The translations under genes were made by a program, and so were the position numbers. A DNA stretch of 64,000 nucleotides from Streptomyces morookaense (GTDB lineage: Bacteria; Actinomycetota; Actinomycetes; Streptomycetales; Streptomycetaceae). Each line of letters starts with the position of its first letter. Positions within the stretch are counted from its first letter, which is position 1. Below the pieces are notes generated by a model, which saw nothing but the letters and a program-made list of their open reading frames with translations, searched no databases and was not told the origin of the DNA. The stretch spans positions 1 through 64,000 of the forward strand of contig NZ_JABBXF010000032.1 of NCBI RefSeq assembly GCF_013030945.1, in the 5' to 3' direction. Shown one piece after another: positions 62,858-64,000 of this stretch.

Positions 62858-63826
62858 CTACGCGCCCGCCGCCCGGCCCAGCCTGGCGCCCAGTTCCCGC
62901 AGGTGGTCCACCAGGGCCTGCGGCTCGCTCACCTCGAACTCGCAGTCGATCAAGGCCAGTCGCATGGCGATCCACTCCAGTGAGTCGGACGTCTCGAACT
63001 CCAGCCGGCAGCTGCCGCAGCCCGTCGGCACCGGGGTGCCGACCGACGGCGGCATCCGGGCGGCCACGAACTCCGCCGGAGCGCGCAGGGTCGCCACGAC
63101 CCGGTAGACCGGCTGGCTCCGCGACATCGAGCGGCTCATGAACTCCGCCGCGTCCGCCGCCGGCAGCTCCCGCGGGGTGAACCGCGCGCCCGTCGCGAAG
63201 GGCTCGCTGACCCGGTCCACCCGGAACGTGCGCCAGTCCTCGCGGTCGATGTCGTACGCGACCAGGTACCACCGGCGCCCCGTGCTCACCAGCCGGTGCG
63301 GCTCGACGAGCCGCTTCGTCTCGGTGCCGTCCCCCGTGCGGTAGCCGAAGCGCAGCCGCTCGTGGCCGGTCGCGGCCGCCGCCATGACGGTCAGGGTCCG
63401 GGGATCGATCGTCGCCCCGTCCCCCGCACCCCAGACCAGCGGCACGGTGGCCGCCTGCAGTGCGGCGACCCGGTGCCGCAGCCGGGAGGGCAGCACCTGC
63501 TCCAGCTTGGCCAGCGCCCGCACCGAGGCCTCCTCGATGCCGTCGACGGCGTGCCCGGCCCCGGCGCGCAGCCCGACCGCGATGGCCACCGCCTCCTCGT
63601 CGTCGAGGACGAGCGGCGGCATGGCGGCCCCGGCGGCCAGCCGGTACCCGCCGTCGGCGCCCATCGTCGCCTGGACGGGATAGCCGAGGTCGCGGAGGCG
63701 CTCGATGTCGCGCCGGATCGTGCGCGGGGTGACGCCCAGCCGCTCGGCGAGCTCGCGGCCCGGCCAGTCGCGCGGGGTCTGGAGCAGCGAGAGCAGGGTC
63801 AGCAGCCGTGCCGGGGTGTCCGTCAT
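62858..63826 (-). CDS. YafY-type regulator with HTH and WYL domain
   Basis: This 322-residue protein has an N-terminal HTH_11-type winged helix (LLTLLSLLQTPRDWPGRELA, ERLGVTPRTIRRDIERLRDL). A WYL ligand-sensing domain follows (FGYRTGDGTETKRLVEPHRL, VSTGRRWYLVAYDIDREDWR, TFRVDRVSEP) and a WCX extension. The start ATG 63826 is chosen by domain position; ATG 63856 is in frame. It is divergent from the gene at the right edge, which it may control. Confidence 0.9.
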   Translation of the reverse strand: MTDTPARLLTLLSLLQTPRDWPGRELAERLGVTPRTIRRDIERLRDLGYPVQATMGADGGYRLAAGAAMPPLVLDDEEAVAIAVGLRAGAGHAVDGIEEASVRALAKLEQVLPSRLRHRVAALQAATVPLVWGAGDGATIDPRTLTVMAAAATGHERLRFGYRTGDGTETKRLVEPHRLVSTGRRWYLVAYDIDREDWRTFRVDRVSEPFATGARFTPRELPAADAAEFMSRSMSRSQPVYRVVATLRAPAEFVAARMPPSVGTPVPTGCGSCRLEFETSDSLEWIAMRLALIDCEFEVSEPQALVDHLRELGARLGRAAGA

Positions 63827-63922
63827 GTCACTCAGCCTGCCAGCGAAGTAGGACATGACCTGACCTATAGCCGGGTTAGGTTTTCGGTCACCCCCGGAAA
63901 ATCAGCACGAAAGGCAACACGC

Positions 63923-64000
63923 GTGTCCGTCACCGCCACCGATCCGCCGGCCGCCGAGGCCACTGAGGCCTCCGGGCCCGCCGCACCCCGGTCCCCGGCC
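63923..64000 (+). CDS. start of an unidentified gene (3' truncated by window)
   Basis: GTG 63923 has an AAAGG ribosome site and opens a frame that stays open to the window edge: VSVTATDPPAAEATEASGPA and six more residues. The Ala/Pro-rich N-terminus does not identify a family. It is divergent from the WYL regulator. Confidence 0.5.
   Translation, partial: MSVTATDPPAAEATEASGPAAPRSPA

Overview
The window is high-GC (by eye about 70 percent or more) actinobacterial chromosome, almost certainly Streptomyces. The evidence is G/C-ending codons throughout, AfsK/AfsR/AfsS-type regulators, an HrdD-type sigma factor behind a SigR-type promoter, XRE-DUF5753/DUF397 pairs, a class F sortase, and many dispersed GCGCAGTTCC-type intergenic repeats. 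Both window edges cut a gene.

Region 1 (1-18740). The 3' part of an AfsK-like kinase/PQQ-propeller protein opens the window. An AfsS-like repeat protein (6994-7248) and AfsR (7532-10465) lie leftward, so an afsK-afsS-afsR set brackets a catabolic gene block. That block holds an enoyl-CoA hydratase, a DUF35 protein, a thiolase-like lipid-transfer protein or aldolase, an acyl-CoA ligase, two amidohydrolases, two F420-type LLM enzymes, an SDR, and an amino-acid/amine permease. Three of its promoter regions carry the same perfect 15-bp palindrome, CTGACG-N3-CGTCAG. A small secreted protein at 6053-6286 carries the same DDH motif as the AfsS-like protein.

Region 2 (18775-31108). This holds a TetR/MFS efflux unit with a 22-bp operator and a small ORF. 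It also holds a DUF1707 protein, an XRE-DUF5753/DUF6879 regulatory set, a winged-helix protein behind a stem-loop leader, a YtrA-type GntR/ABC transporter operon, a Tat-exported PHP phosphoesterase and a third LLM enzyme.

Region 3 (31233-49658). Here are FbiC (the F420 deazaflavin synthase, which serves the LLM enzymes), an XRE/DUF397 pair, a GPP34 protein, a long D,D-carboxypeptidase behind a candidate SigE-type promoter, and a membrane protein. They are followed by a surface protein with a class F sortase, a MarR/questin-oxidase pair, RecQ, and a coiled-coil/Mrr-nuclease/TerD fusion.

Region 4 (49887-64000). Here are a ricin-type lectin, an LCP cell-wall ligase, an ArsR regulator, and a thiostrepton-resistance-type 23S rRNA methyltransferase with a fourth copy of the CTGACG-N3-CGTCAG palindrome upstream. 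A tRNA-Arg(CCU), a MerR gene next to a collapsed alpha/beta-hydrolase pseudogene, a metalloprotease, a TetR/MFS pair, a MarR/DODA-dioxygenase pair, HrdD and a WYL regulator complete the window.

The strongest lead is the four-site palindrome. It ties a CoA/F420 catabolic cluster, the afsR intergenic region and a thiopeptide-resistance gene to one unidentified, probably TetR-like, regulator that is not obviously encoded here.
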